DNA of 64,000 bases from Staphylococcus delphini (GCF_900636325.1 NZ_LR134263.1:1674001-1738000); one strand, 5' to 3'. Positions 18,648 through 26,539 are shown, counted from the stretch's first letter. Translations and numbers: made by a program. The notes: generated by a model not told the origin, from the letters alone.

Positions 18648-19068
18648 ATGAAAAATACTTATAATTGGATTATATGGGTTATTTTAATTTCAAGTTTTTT
18701 AGGTATAGTTAACAATGGTGCAAGCGTAATAGCATTTGCATTTTCTATTGTTATACTCACTAAATATCAGCTGATTGAAAAAGATAAAAAAGTAATTCCT
18801 CACATCAACAATACATCCAGAAAAGAAAAAAAATCTACGAATAACCAGATTCAACTTGAAAACGATAAACTATCGATTAAACTCTTTGGCGTCCCAGATA
18901 TAGATAAAAGGGTTACCAATAGTCAAGAATCAGCATATTACTCAAAAATTAAAAATGAAAGTGAACAAGTTATTAGTGCTGTAAGTTGTTACGCGGGGAA
19001 GAAGTTTCACTATAAAGGTAGTACAAATTTTTATGTTAAAAAAGATCTCAACACACATGGTATTTTAA
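18648..19068 (+). pseudogene. 5' part of a membrane-anchored PH-like protein, split by IS3 copy 1
   Basis: Starts ATG after a GGGGGA-type RBS. Residues 7-42 hold two hydrophobic helices, then a basic linker, then the start of a beta-rich domain (HYKGSTNFYVKKDLNTHGIL). The IS enters after codon 140. Removing the IS and one TAA target duplication joins it in frame to 20416-20621, giving a 208-aa protein. The domain shape resembles short bacterial PH (YokE/bPH) domains; that is a pattern judgement, not a database match. Confidence 0.75.
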
Positions 19069-19180
19069 TGGATCTATGTCAAGAATACGGACACAGAAAA
19101 AAGAGAATTCTACCGCGCTTCGCTTGCTAGCCTAGCCCATCATGTACTTTTAAAAATCAAAAAGTACATTCTGAGCTAGG

Positions 19181-19999
19181 TTATTTTGTTGCGTATTTCT
19201 TCTCAAATTCAATGGGGCTCATATAATTTAACGTTGAATGCACTCTTTTGGAATTGTAAAAAGTAAGGATATACTCCACAATGCTAAACATCGCTTCATT
19301 TCTGGTTTTATAGTTCTGATGATGTATCAATTCCTTTTTGATGATACTATGAAAAGATTCTATACATGCGTTGTCGTAACAGTTTCCTTTACGACTCATG
19401 CTGCTCTGAATCCCTTTTTCACGTAGTAAATTTTGATATTCTATTGAGGCATATTGACTTCCTCGATCTGAGTGATGGATTAATCCCTCTTTAGGTTCTT
19501 GAATTGTATACGCTTTGTTTAAAGCTGACATCACAAGTTCTTTTGTCATACGAGCTGCCATCGCCCAGCCAATGATTCTACGAGAAAACAAGTCCATGAC
19601 TGTAGCTAAATAGAGCCATCCTTCTTTTGTGTATACATACGTGATGTCAGCCACCCAAACACTGCCAAGTTGTGATACTTTAAACTGTTGATTCAATAAA
19701 TTAGGGTAGACAGGAAGATGATGCTTTGAATGGGTCGTTGCCTTGTATTTCTTTTTTGTGATAGACCTTATACCGAGCTCCTTCATCAATCTACTGACAG
19801 TTCTTTGTGTTACAGTATGGCCATGACTCCTCAGTATTTGTGTGATTTTGGGGCTTCCGTATCGCTTTTGACTCTTAATATAAATTTGATAAATATGCTT
19901 CTTCAAACCATCACGTTTTACTATACGCGCACTTGGCTTGCGATTTTTCCAATCATAATAACCACTTTTCGAAACACCAAGGACTTGGCACATCTTCAC
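19181..19999 (-). CDS. IS3-family transposase OrfB (copy 1)
   Basis: DDE integrase catalytic domain: VWVADITYV (first Asp), HHSDRGSQYAS (second Asp) and NACIESFHSIIKKE (Glu). The independent ATG gives 272 aa, but the same frame is open upstream (…CQRPEVIYRFIYEHRHEFRVVK), overlapping orfA, so the functional protein is the OrfAB fusion made by -1 frameshifting. Identical in amino-acid sequence to copy 2. Confidence 0.93.
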   Translation of the reverse strand: MKMCQVLGVSKSGYYDWKNRKPSARIVKRDGLKKHIYQIYIKSQKRYGSPKITQILRSHGHTVTQRTVSRLMKELGIRSITKKKYKATTHSKHHLPVYPNLLNQQFKVSQLGSVWVADITYVYTKEGWLYLATVMDLFSRRIIGWAMAARMTKELVMSALNKAYTIQEPKEGLIHHSDRGSQYASIEYQNLLREKGIQSSMSRKGNCYDNACIESFHSIIKKELIHHQNYKTRNEAMFSIVEYILTFYNSKRVHSTLNYMSPIEFEKKYATK

Positions 20000-20040
20000 A
20001 ACACGAAATTCATGTCGGTGTTCATAAATAAACCTGTATA

Positions 20041-20328
20041 TTACTTCTGGTCTTTGGCAAAGATGTGCATAGCCTTTTTTAAGATTTTATTCTCTTCTTC
20101 TAAATCTCTTAATCGCTTTTCTAAATCTGCTTCTGCTTGTTTATTTGACGTACGTTTACCGCTACCGACAAAACCTTTTTCACCGTCTTTACGGTATATA
20201 CTCAGCCATCTTGTTAACGTTTGAATAGGAATATCTAGATCTCTAGAAACTTCTGAGGCACGTCTCCCTGATTCGACTAATTGAATTGCTTCCATTTTAA
20301 AGCTATGATCGTATTTTCTTCTCGCCAT
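20041..20328 (-). CDS. IS3-family OrfA, HTH DNA-binding (copy 1)
   Basis: 95 aa from ATG 20328 (AGGAGTG upstream): winged HTH (RKYDHSFKMEAIQLVESGRRASEVSRDL..) and a C-terminal leucine zipper-like coiled coil (LEKRLRDLEEENKILKKAM). The slippery A-AAA-AAG lies in the KILKK codons. Copy 2 differs by Pro to Ser in RDLDIPIQ. Confidence 0.92.
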   Translation of the reverse strand: MARRKYDHSFKMEAIQLVESGRRASEVSRDLDIPIQTLTRWLSIYRKDGEKGFVGSGKRTSNKQAEADLEKRLRDLEEENKILKKAMHIFAKDQK

Positions 20329-20412
20329 CACTGACACTCCTATAAATTGATTTCTTTTATTATACATGAAATTCCTATCAATTTACCGTGTCCGTTTCTT
20401 AGTCTAGCATCA

Positions 20413-20621
20413 TAATTTTGACAACAGAAAATTTATATTTTATTTCCTTATCAAGTGGATTTTTAAAAGAAATATATCCAATCAATAAAATTAATGGTAT
20501 GAAAAAATATAAAAAATATGATTTAGAGATTACGTATGGGCGCAGTAAAAAATATTTTGTGTTAACTGGCTTTCAAGATCCTTCACCGTTTGTTAAAAAG
20601 TATATTGACTTAACAATGTGA
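20413..20621 (+). pseudogene. 3' part of the IS-split PH-like protein
   Basis: Continues the frame of 18648-19068 once the IS and one TAA are removed: ILILTTENLYFISLSSG, then YPINKINGMKKYKKYDLEI and a C-terminal FVKKYIDLTM. The alternation of short beta strands ending in an amphipathic helix fits a PH/GRAM-like fold. Not expressed as a unit in this strain. Confidence 0.7.
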
Positions 20622-20803
20622 TAATATATGTTTCATATTTAACTTCATCTATTTGCGATATAACCCTGGGACTGGCTATATAATAAATATAAGTTTGATG
20701 AAAAATTGAATTTAAAGATAACATCTAGTATATTCAAATTAACAATTCGCGGTGAAATTCTGCTTTCTACGTAATAGTAGCTCATTCCCGGTGCCATCCC
20801 GAC

Positions 20804-20833
20804 GACCAGATGACAATTTATCTGGTCTTTTTT
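20804..20833 (+). terminator. Strong terminator, possible end of a small RNA
   Basis: GACCAGAT and ATCTGGTC with an 8-nt loop, then T6. It is about 180 bp past the split PH-like gene. Upstream bases (20750-20803, including CTAC/GTAG pairing) could form a small structured RNA, but no clear promoter was identified. Confidence 0.75.
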
Positions 20834-20927
20834 GTGTAAATTCATAGGTACCCTACCAGATTTATGAAATTCACTCAAATTAATTATAGAAGCCAATCTT
20901 TTTAGTACAACATTTGTTAAGAAGTAT

Positions 20928-20956
20928 TTGACGAAAACAGTAAGGGCATTTATAAT
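20928..20956 (+). promoter_or_regulatory. Strong sigma-A promoter for the Abi leader RNA
   Basis: TTGACG (20928-20933), a 17-bp spacer and a perfect TATAAT (20951-20956). Predicted transcription start near 20963, directly before the two-hairpin RNA. Confidence 0.8.
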
Positions 20957-20961
20957 TTAAA

Positions 20962-21025
20962 TATGAAATGGTCATTCTTGAAATGACTCAGGAAAACCTT
21001 CGTGCATGAGCATGGAGGTTTTTTT
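20962..21025 (+). ncRNA. About 64-nt structured RNA upstream of the AbiF-like HEPN gene
   Basis: Between a consensus promoter and the HEPN gene. First hairpin GTCATT-CTTGA-AATGAC (20971-20987); second hairpin AAAACCT…AGGTTTT (20993-21022) followed by a T-rich end, so it is also an intrinsic terminator. The gene's RBS (AAAGGA) begins a few bases later. This arrangement (promoter, short RNA, terminator, HEPN toxin-like gene) is what is expected of an RNA that controls or neutralises the toxin, as described for AbiF-type systems. The role is inferred. Confidence 0.65.
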
Positions 21026-21044
21026 GCATAGAAAGGACGACATT

Positions 21045-22097
21045 ATGAGAAATATTGAAGCAATTAAAACCTTATTAAAAACATCAAAATATTCAAAACC
21101 TTACTTGAGTTGTGAGGAACAGTTAACTTTATTAAAGAGTAGAGGCATTTTTATTGAAGATGAAGAATTTGCGCTAGAACAATTGCAAACAATATCTTAC
21201 TATTCATTAATTAATGCTTATTCACCACTATTTGTCACTGTAAATGGCAATTATGAAAATGCCGTTAATTTCAATGATTTTTATCTATGCTATAAATATG
21301 ATACCCGTTTAAAAAACATACTTTTTAAATACATTATTTTAATCGAACAGTCTCTAAAAACAAATCTTTCTGCCATTATTGCTAAAAATTATGGGGTGCA
21401 GGAACCTACTAAATTTAGAGAGTTTATTAATCATAAAGGTAATTTGATTAGAGGTTACGATATCAGAGGAACATACTTAGACGCAAATCATTACGATAAA
21501 AATAATAGCTATAGATCAGGTCACTTAAGAAAGTTAGCATCATATAGAGATTATAAAAAGAATGAGTCTATTATGCACTATAAAAAAACCCACAATCATA
21601 TACCACCATGGATCTTAATCATCCCCCTTAATTTTGGTGAAACAATTAAATGGCTGTCTATATTAAAACCGAAAGACAAAAGCGAAGTGATTACAAATAT
21701 CTGTGGAATTGACAATGGAGATACTTTAAAAAATGTTGCAATTCCTATATTCGAAATATTAAGACAATATAGAAATGTGATTGCTCATGGTCAAAGATTT
21801 TATTCATTCAAATCAAATGAAAAAAACGCTCATTTATCTCGCACCTTTATCAATGAATTACTAGAATTTGACTTTTTAGATAAAACAAAATACAAAAGGA
21901 ATATCGGAAAAAATGATTTATATGCATTAACTATTTCAATTATGATATTCACAAAATCTGATGGTATAAGAAAAAAGTTAGTTGAAGAACTAGTGGAGAT
22001 ATACGATGATATAGATAATGATTGTAAATACAATTTATTTAATGTTATTGGCATTACTAAAAAAGATATAGAGAAACTATGGACTTTATGTCAATAG
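21045..22097 (+). CDS. Abi_2 (AbiD/AbiF-like) HEPN abortive-infection protein
   Basis: 350 aa from ATG 21045 (AAAGGA upstream; earlier in-frame ATGs lie inside the leader hairpin). Abi_2 signatures in order: SYYSLINAYSPLF, IEQSLKTNLSAIIAKNYG, PPWILIIPLNFGETIKWL and RQYRNVIAHGQRFY. The last contains the HEPN ribonuclease R-x4-H motif (Arg243, His248). The family blocks phage by RNA cleavage and growth arrest. The IS21 element begins inside the final codons: the native tail LDKLLKKCN is replaced by LCQ, losing about 7 residues beyond the HEPN core, so function may survive. The leader RNA upstream is its likely regulator. Confidence 0.87.
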   Translation: MRNIEAIKTLLKTSKYSKPYLSCEEQLTLLKSRGIFIEDEEFALEQLQTISYYSLINAYSPLFVTVNGNYENAVNFNDFYLCYKYDTRLKNILFKYIILIEQSLKTNLSAIIAKNYGVQEPTKFREFINHKGNLIRGYDIRGTYLDANHYDKNNSYRSGHLRKLASYRDYKKNESIMHYKKTHNHIPPWILIIPLNFGETIKWLSILKPKDKSEVITNICGIDNGDTLKNVAIPIFEILRQYRNVIAHGQRFYSFKSNEKNAHLSRTFINELLEFDFLDKTKYKRNIGKNDLYALTISIMIFTKSDGIRKKLVEELVEIYDDIDNDCKYNLFNVIGITKKDIEKLWTLCQ

Positions 22098-22149
22098 CGG
22101 TTTGAAAATGTTGTTTTATGGCGGTTTGAAAATGTCGTTTTTTGGCGGT

Positions 22150-22917
22150 TTAAGAATGACGTATGTTTAAACTTTTTTCACTTTTATAGTCTTTAAGTCG
22201 GTATGAATCGCCTGTAATTTTAAATATTTTTGAATGGTGAATAAGTCTATCAATAATGGCTGCTGACGCTATCTTGTTACTAAATGAGTCGCCCCAACTA
22301 GAAAAAGGGATATTCGTCGTTATGATCGTGGATTTCATTTCATATCTTAGTGACATCAATTGATAGAAGAGGTCTGCCTGTTCTTTTGAAATGGGTGTAT
22401 AGCCTATCTCATCAATAATAAGTAGTTCAATTCTGTTTAATTGTTTTAAAGTTTTATTGATGATTCCTTTCTCCTCTGAAGTGGTTAAGAGTTCAATTAA
22501 TTCTTTAAAAGTATAGAATCGAGTTTTGATATTTTGTTTACAAGCTTCTACGCCTAGCGATATTGCTAGATGTGTCTTACCGACACCACTATTACCTAAG
22601 AAGCATATATTGATACTCTTCTCTAGAAAATGCATGGATTTTAATGTGAGTATTTCTTGTTTATTAATGCTTGGCTGAAACGTGAAATCAAAGTCATTTA
22701 AATATTTAACCTTAGGGAAACGTGCTAACTTAATAGCACGTTTAAATTTTTGTTCAGCTTGATATTCTACTTCCTTTTCTGTCAACTCAAGTAAAATTTC
22801 AGTTAAAGATTTTTGATTCTTGGATAGTGATTCTAAATACTTCGGATAATAGTCTTTAATCATTTTTAGATTGAGCTGTTGAAAGTTTTCTAATAGCTTT
22901 TGATGGTCTGTATACAT
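22150..22917 (-). CDS. istB: IS21 helper ATPase IstB
   Basis: 255 aa, DnaA/DnaC-related AAA+ ATPase. Walker A GNSGVGKTHLA (about residues 107-117), Walker B LLIIDEIGY, sensor TTNIPF, C-terminal arginine-rich IIDRLIHHSKIF. It helps IstA choose the target DNA. Starts 11 bp after the istA stop. Confidence 0.94.
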   Translation of the reverse strand: MYTDHQKLLENFQQLNLKMIKDYYPKYLESLSKNQKSLTEILLELTEKEVEYQAEQKFKRAIKLARFPKVKYLNDFDFTFQPSINKQEILTLKSMHFLEKSINICFLGNSGVGKTHLAISLGVEACKQNIKTRFYTFKELIELLTTSEEKGIINKTLKQLNRIELLIIDEIGYTPISKEQADLFYQLMSLRYEMKSTIITTNIPFSSWGDSFSNKIASAAIIDRLIHHSKIFKITGDSYRLKDYKSEKSLNIRHS

Positions 22918-22928
22918 ATCTGTTTCTC

Positions 22929-24164
22929 CTATACCTCGTCATATTTTAATAATGAATCTTCGATATACGTAAGAATTTCTTGATCGTCTTTGTGCTTGAA
23001 TGCGTCAGACTTCAATATCTCACACATATCTTTGGTAACATAATTGAATTTCTTTTCCGATAAATGATGGGTTCTAATTAACTCGGCATCAAAGTAGATG
23101 GATAATTTGTCAGTCAATTCATTAAAGATTAATTCAACCTCCTCACCAATAAACTTTGTAGGTACTGAATATTTACCTTTTCTAAAATTAACCATCGACT
23201 CTTTAGAAACAATTCGAATGCATTCATCTTCGACATAGGTGTTTAGTAACTGCACATTAAACGGGTTCAATAGATGTTTTTCTTCAGAATTGAATAAATC
23301 AATTGGATAGCAGTCAGTTGCTTGCGATATTTCGTTATGGTTCATTTCATGACAAAAGTGATTGACAAGACTGATAAGTTCAACAGCGTCATAAAATTCG
23401 TAATCGTAGGGCCTTAAACGTTGTTCCACAAATTTAGCTAAAGATTCCACAGAGCCCTTGGTTTGCGGCCTATAAGGCCTACACGCGATGGGTTCAAAGT
23501 TTGCATCTTTACTAAATTGATGAAAAAGGGTGTTAAATACCACTTTTCTATATTGTGTTCTAGGACGATCAACGACCGTTTTCATATTATCGAACCATAT
23601 TTCCTTAGGAACACCTCCAGTGTACTCAAAAGATTCTTTCAAACATTGAAATAATGTATCTTGTTTTCTATCCCAAGTTAATGTGATATACTTCATTTTT
23701 GAATAGTGTAGAACGTAAAGAAAGATATTAAATTGATAACGTTTCCCAAATTTATCATGCATGACCATATCTTCTTTCCAGTCTACTTGAGCAGCTATAC
23801 CGGGGCGTGTTTCTACCCGTATAGTTGCTTTTTTAATTTCCTTTCCTTTTTTATTCTTACAATATTCTCTAAGAATCGTATATTTGCCTTCATATCCTTT
23901 TTTAGTAATATATTTATAAATCGCCATAGCCGTACAACCTAGCTCTAATTTTTCGTCTATGAGCGTTTTATAGGGTTCTAATTTTGATACTCTCTTTGTC
24001 GTTTTCCTTGTTTTTAATTTTTTCAACTCATTGCCTTTCCCAGCTTCATAATATTTTTTTACTGTCCTTGGATCACAATGATATTGTCTAGCCAGTTCAG
24101 CGTAATTTGGTTTTATGCCTTTCATAATGTAAAATGACACTCCTTCGTATATATCATGTCTCAA
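22929..24164 (-). CDS. istA: IS21 transposase IstA
   Basis: 411 aa: N-terminal HTH (GIKPNYAELARQYHCDPRTVKKYY), DDE core (VDWKEDMV first Asp; WFDNMKT second; SVESLAKFVEQRL with the Glu) and a C-terminal beta-barrel region. Length is typical of the family, so it is probably functional. Transcribed before istB. Confidence 0.94.
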   Translation of the reverse strand: MRHDIYEGVSFYIMKGIKPNYAELARQYHCDPRTVKKYYEAGKGNELKKLKTRKTTKRVSKLEPYKTLIDEKLELGCTAMAIYKYITKKGYEGKYTILREYCKNKKGKEIKKATIRVETRPGIAAQVDWKEDMVMHDKFGKRYQFNIFLYVLHYSKMKYITLTWDRKQDTLFQCLKESFEYTGGVPKEIWFDNMKTVVDRPRTQYRKVVFNTLFHQFSKDANFEPIACRPYRPQTKGSVESLAKFVEQRLRPYDYEFYDAVELISLVNHFCHEMNHNEISQATDCYPIDLFNSEEKHLLNPFNVQLLNTYVEDECIRIVSKESMVNFRKGKYSVPTKFIGEEVELIFNELTDKLSIYFDAELIRTHHLSEKKFNYVTKDMCEILKSDAFKHKDDQEILTYIEDSLLKYDEV

Positions 24165-24291
24165 TCAAACAACCTCCATTCAAAGATTGAGTTAAGACAT
24201 GATTATATATTTTAGAAAATAAAAAATGTAGGAAAAACAGCATTTTCATTCCGCCATTTTCCTACATTTTATAACCGCCATTTACACTTTA

Positions 24292-24793
24292 GATAAATTA
24301 TTAAAAAAATGTAATTAGATGAATAATTAAAAAATATTAATTCCTTCTTATAGTTAAGAAGAAAGAGACATTAAAACTGATTAATGGCAACTATATTTTA
24401 AAGAGTAGTTCACCCATTTTGCACCCGATCACATAAAAAACGAAAAACTGGGTGCAAAAACAAAAACCTCAAAGCACATACCTTCAAGGATTCGAATATT
24501 TTTTAGCACCTAATTGAGACCATTTTGAGACCAAAACGCTATTTTTAACATACTGGTCTCAAAATACATTTAAAACAAAAACCCTCAAAGCCCGTAGCTT
24601 CAAGGGTTCCACGTATTAATACTGCTTCATATACTGCTCGACTTCCCATTCAGACACTTGCGTTCTATGGCTCTGTTCAGGATATATAACAGTTTTTTTA
24701 CGTGTTAAAACCTAGTAGAACCAATGTTTTAACACATACAAACATATTGAAAATGATTTCTCTGCACCCATTTCTGCACCCAAAAACGAAATT
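24292..24793. other. Junction region: end of abi, degenerate att copy, att copy 1 and inverted repeats
   Basis: Bases 24292-24315 hold the displaced native end of the abi gene (GAT AAA TTA …TAG). 24412-24495 parallels the integrase-side flank of the glnA site, including TGCACCC/GGGTGC inverted repeats and a diverged att-like stretch. Then come TGAGACCA/TGGTCTCA inverted repeats, att copy 1, and GTGTTAAAA…TTTTAACAC. No gene. Confidence 0.6.
24575..24663 (-). repeat. att-like copy 1 of the glnA 3' end (89 bp)
   Basis: Identical over 89 bp to 32807-32895: the glnA terminator hairpin plus the last 15 codons of glnA. Beyond it the sequence becomes element DNA that is shared with the right flank of copy 2 (CTCTGTT-AGGATATATAAC…). 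Confidence 0.9.
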
Positions 24794-24858
24794 TTAGAAA
24801 AGTGGGTGCAAAAATTGGGTTGAGCACCTGTCATATCTATTATCAAGCGAGGTACTTT

Positions 24859-24942
24859 TTATAGAAATATAATGAGGATAACTAAAATCAAAATGCCGAT
24901 AGATAAAGCAAAAGAAATTTTCTGTTTTGTTTCTCTGTTCAT
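24859..24942 (-). CDS. 27-aa membrane micropeptide (paralogue of 31012-31095)
   Basis: ATG 24942 with AAAGGAG 8 nt upstream. Basic start (MNRETKQK) then one hydrophobic helix (ISFALSIGILILVILIIFL). Differs from the peptide at 31012-31095 at only a few positions, so the pair is duplicated with its surroundings. Resembles small type I toxin-like peptides; function unknown. Confidence 0.6.
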   Translation of the reverse strand: MNRETKQKISFALSIGILILVILIIFL

Positions 24943-25153
24943 TTTTACTACTCCTTTCAAAAATGAACAGTATGATTCCCTTACTAGAGTCTTGCCATAA
25001 TACACCTGGTTGTATATGCATGATATAACTAATAGCACCGCCAACCCTTATTTTAAACTCAACATCTTCGTGGTGTTCTTTTTTTGCACAAAATTGACTA
25101 ACTACAAATCGAATTTGTGCCCTATATTTGCCTTGAACATCACTTTTAAACAT
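24943..25153 (-). CDS. Uncertain small protein upstream of the 27-aa peptide
   Basis: ATG 25153 has a G-rich RBS. The frame begins MFKSDVQGKYRAQIRFVV, then KKEHHEDVEFKIRVGGAIS and stays open into the 27-aa peptide region (to 24794). The only meaningful part may be the first 40-60 residues. The homologous DNA at 31150-31270 keeps the EHxEDVxFKIR frame but no matching start. Coordinates here cover only the part upstream of the peptide. Low certainty. Confidence 0.3.
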
Positions 25154-25226
25154 TTTAACTTGCCCCCCTACACACCTAGTTCACAAAAAATCATTTTAGG
25201 CGCTTCAAGTTATTCTCTCACAATGC

Positions 25227-25424
25227 TTAAACTTGTTTTTCTCGTTCTTTTTGATAGGTATAAAGTTTTTCTGCAGTATCTAGAGAAATACCTCCTAAAT
25301 CTCTAATCCCTCTTCTTAAATCAGATATGCACGCTTGTGATATGCCAGTTTCTTTATAAATTCTATATCCTGATACATCACTCTTTAGTAACTTTTGAAT
25401 CGTTGCTCTAAATTCCATCATCAT
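25227..25424 (-). CDS. Small HTH DNA-binding protein (module 1)
   Basis: About 65 aa. GGGAG precedes a run of ATGs near 25424. HTH pattern: DVSGYRIYKETGISQACISDLRRGIRDLGGISLDTAEKLYTY, followed by a charged tail YQKEREKQV. It is a paralogue of the proteins at 26184 and 30776, which share the K-E/D-TG/K…LYxYQKxxExE frame. Likely a small repressor-like protein of the integrated element. The upstream membrane peptide overlaps its start. Confidence 0.75.
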   Translation of the reverse strand: MMMEFRATIQKLLKSDVSGYRIYKETGISQACISDLRRGIRDLGGISLDTAEKLYTYQKEREKQV

Positions 25425-25533
25425 TTTTTCTCCCATTCTTCTTATCTAAGTAATAAAAGTGTGTTTTTCGTCCTAAAAATAACAGGAATGGCAAACATAA
25501 TAACAACAGCGTGAAATAATTTAAAATAGTCAA
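25408..25533 (-). CDS. About 41-aa membrane peptide overlapping HTH module 1
   Basis: TTG 25533 with GGAAGG about 6 nt upstream (the frame is open to an ATG at 25635 without RBS). One hydrophobic helix (NYFTLLLLCLPFLLFLG) then a basic tail (RKTHFYYLDKKNGRKNDDGI). Its end overlaps the HTH gene start by 17 bp, implying coupling. Unknown function. Confidence 0.4.
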   Translation of the reverse strand: MTILNYFTLLLLCLPFLLFLGRKTHFYYLDKKNGRKNDDGI

Positions 25534-25639
25534 GTTCATCCTTCCAATCATAAACATTTTTGTAGTTTTCAATGGATCAATATCATCGTGTTTTTTTAGC
25601 AAAATTCTTATCGCCAAGGAATTGTTGACAACCAAAATT

Positions 25640-25918
25640 CAAATATTATTATACTACAAAATAAATATATGTGAGCGTATAACTTTATAAAGTCTCGAAT
25701 TCTAAAAGTAATTTGAGACCAAAATGCCAACTCATTACAAATTGGTCTCAAAAATATGTTAAAAATTGACCCCTATTTTTGGAATGCAAATTAAAATGAG
25801 AGGAGCAAAAAGGGAGCAAAACCCGAACATTGAATGATTAAACCACTATTTTGCTCCCCATTTATTGCCCAAAACACCATTTCCTAGCCTATTGGGCAAC
25901 TTTAACCCCCCCAAAAAA
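25640..25918. other. Non-coding junction with inverted repeats
   Basis: Holds TGAGACCAAAA…TTGGTCTCA inverted repeats like those at 24511-24565, plus GGAGCAAAA…TTTTGCTCC and TTGCCCAA…TTGGGCAA stems, immediately left of att copy 2. These look like an element end (integrase arm sites or terminators). No gene. Confidence 0.5.
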
Positions 25919-26005
25919 ACCTCAAAGCCCGTAGCTTCAAGGGTTCCACGTATTAATACTGCTTCATATACTGCTCGACTTCCCATTCAGACACTTGCGT
26001 GCGGT
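25919..26005 (-). repeat. att-like copy 2 of the glnA 3' end
   Basis: Matches the glnA 3' end from CCTCAAAG to GCGTGCGGT (one C fewer in the first run). To its right the DNA matches the flank of copy 1 (CTCTGTTTAGGATATATAACC, GTGTTAAAA…TTTTAACAC, TGCACCC…GGGTGCA), i.e. the same element end. Confidence 0.9.
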
Positions 26006-26153
26006 GACTCTGTTTAGGATATATAACCAGTTTTTTACGTGTTAAAAGCTAGTAAAATCAATGTTTTAACACATACAAACATATTGAAAATGATTTTTCT
26101 GCACCCAAAAAAAAAATTGTATAAAAGTGGGTGCAGAAATTAGGTTGAGCCCA

Positions 26154-26182
26154 CGTCCCGCCTATTGCAGGCGGGGTTTTTT
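26154..26182 (+). terminator. Plus-strand terminator (GGCGGG hairpin)
   Basis: CCCGCC, 7-nt loop, GGCGGG and TTTTTT on the plus strand. No plus-strand gene precedes it, so it would end a non-coding transcript starting in the element end at 26006-26150. A similar hairpin occurs at 30745-30773. Confidence 0.7.
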
Positions 26183-26183
26183 A

Positions 26184-26381
26184 TTATTCATTTTCTCGTT
26201 CGAGTTGTTTTTGGTATTCGTATAGACGTATTACAGTTTTAAACTTTGATTCTAACAATTTAGTTTTACCGTTTTTTATATCTTGAATTGTTTGGTATGG
26301 TAGCTTTGTTTCTTTAGAAATCTTATAGCTTGTTTGATTCTCAAGAAGTTGTTTAACTTTTGTTAATATTTCTTTTTCCAT
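26184..26381 (-). CDS. Small HTH DNA-binding protein (module 2)
   Basis: 65 aa. MEKEILTKVKQLLENQTSYKISKETKLPYQTIQDIKNGKTKLLE… shows a canonical HTH (ISKETKLPYQTIQDIKNGK) and the shared C-terminal VIRLYEYQKQLEREN. Paralogue of modules 1 and 3. Starts just left of two small membrane-peptide genes on the same strand. Likely an element regulator. Confidence 0.8.
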   Translation of the reverse strand: MEKEILTKVKQLLENQTSYKISKETKLPYQTIQDIKNGKTKLLESKFKTVIRLYEYQKQLERENE

Positions 26382-26406
26382 ATTTAAAAATGAACCGAGT
26401 CGATAT

Positions 26407-26502
26407 TTAATTACTTAACATATACACGATGCCTATAACACACAACAAAATCACTACTATATTAAAACCGATTGCAAAAATATCTTTCTGTCTATTTGTC
26501 AT
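26407..26502 (-). CDS. 31-aa membrane micropeptide
   Basis: ATG 26502 with GAGGTGAT 5-12 nt upstream. Basic start (MTNRQKD) then a long hydrophobic helix (IFAIGFNIVVILLCVIGIVYML). Same layout as the 27-aa peptides (polar basic N-terminus, one helix). Upstream of HTH module 2. Confidence 0.6.
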   Translation of the reverse strand: MTNRQKDIFAIGFNIVVILLCVIGIVYMLSN

Positions 26503-26539
26503 ATTTATCACCTCATTATATAATGAAGTCGTGGGGGAA

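Larger units (their letters stand above)
19069..20412 (-). mobile_element. IS3-family insertion sequence, copy 1 (1,344 bp)
   Basis: Ends begin 5'-TG and finish CA-3'; imperfect terminal inverted repeats share ACGGACAC (near 19084 and 20382). Target duplication TAA (19066-19068 and 20413-20415). Carries orfA and orfB read on the minus strand with an A-AAA-AAG slippery site (20074-20080) for -1 frameshifting to the OrfAB transposase. Copy 2 at 38432-39775 has identical length and only about five base differences, so transposition was recent and the element is probably active. IS150-like subgroup is inferred. Confidence 0.93.
22089..24286 (-). mobile_element. IS21-family element (2,198 bp)
   Basis: Ends TGTCAATAGCGGTT and, inverted, TGTAAATGGCGGTT; multiple terminal repeats of GGCGGTTtgAAAATG occur at the left (about 22096, 22120, 22144) and right ends, as usual in IS21. 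Target duplication CTTTA (22084-22088 and 24287-24291). Contains istA and istB on the minus strand, both intact. It sits in the 3' end of the abi gene. Confidence 0.93.

Noticed and set aside
20645..20896. 83-codon minus-strand frame next to the AbiF-like leader
   Set aside because: It runs through a terminator hairpin (20804-20833), has no RBS and no plausible domain.
24575..26005. att-like repeats read as simple duplicated terminators
   Set aside because: The repeats include 15 glnA codons beyond the hairpin, are identical over 89 bp, and sit with an integrase stub and shared element ends, so integration explains them better.
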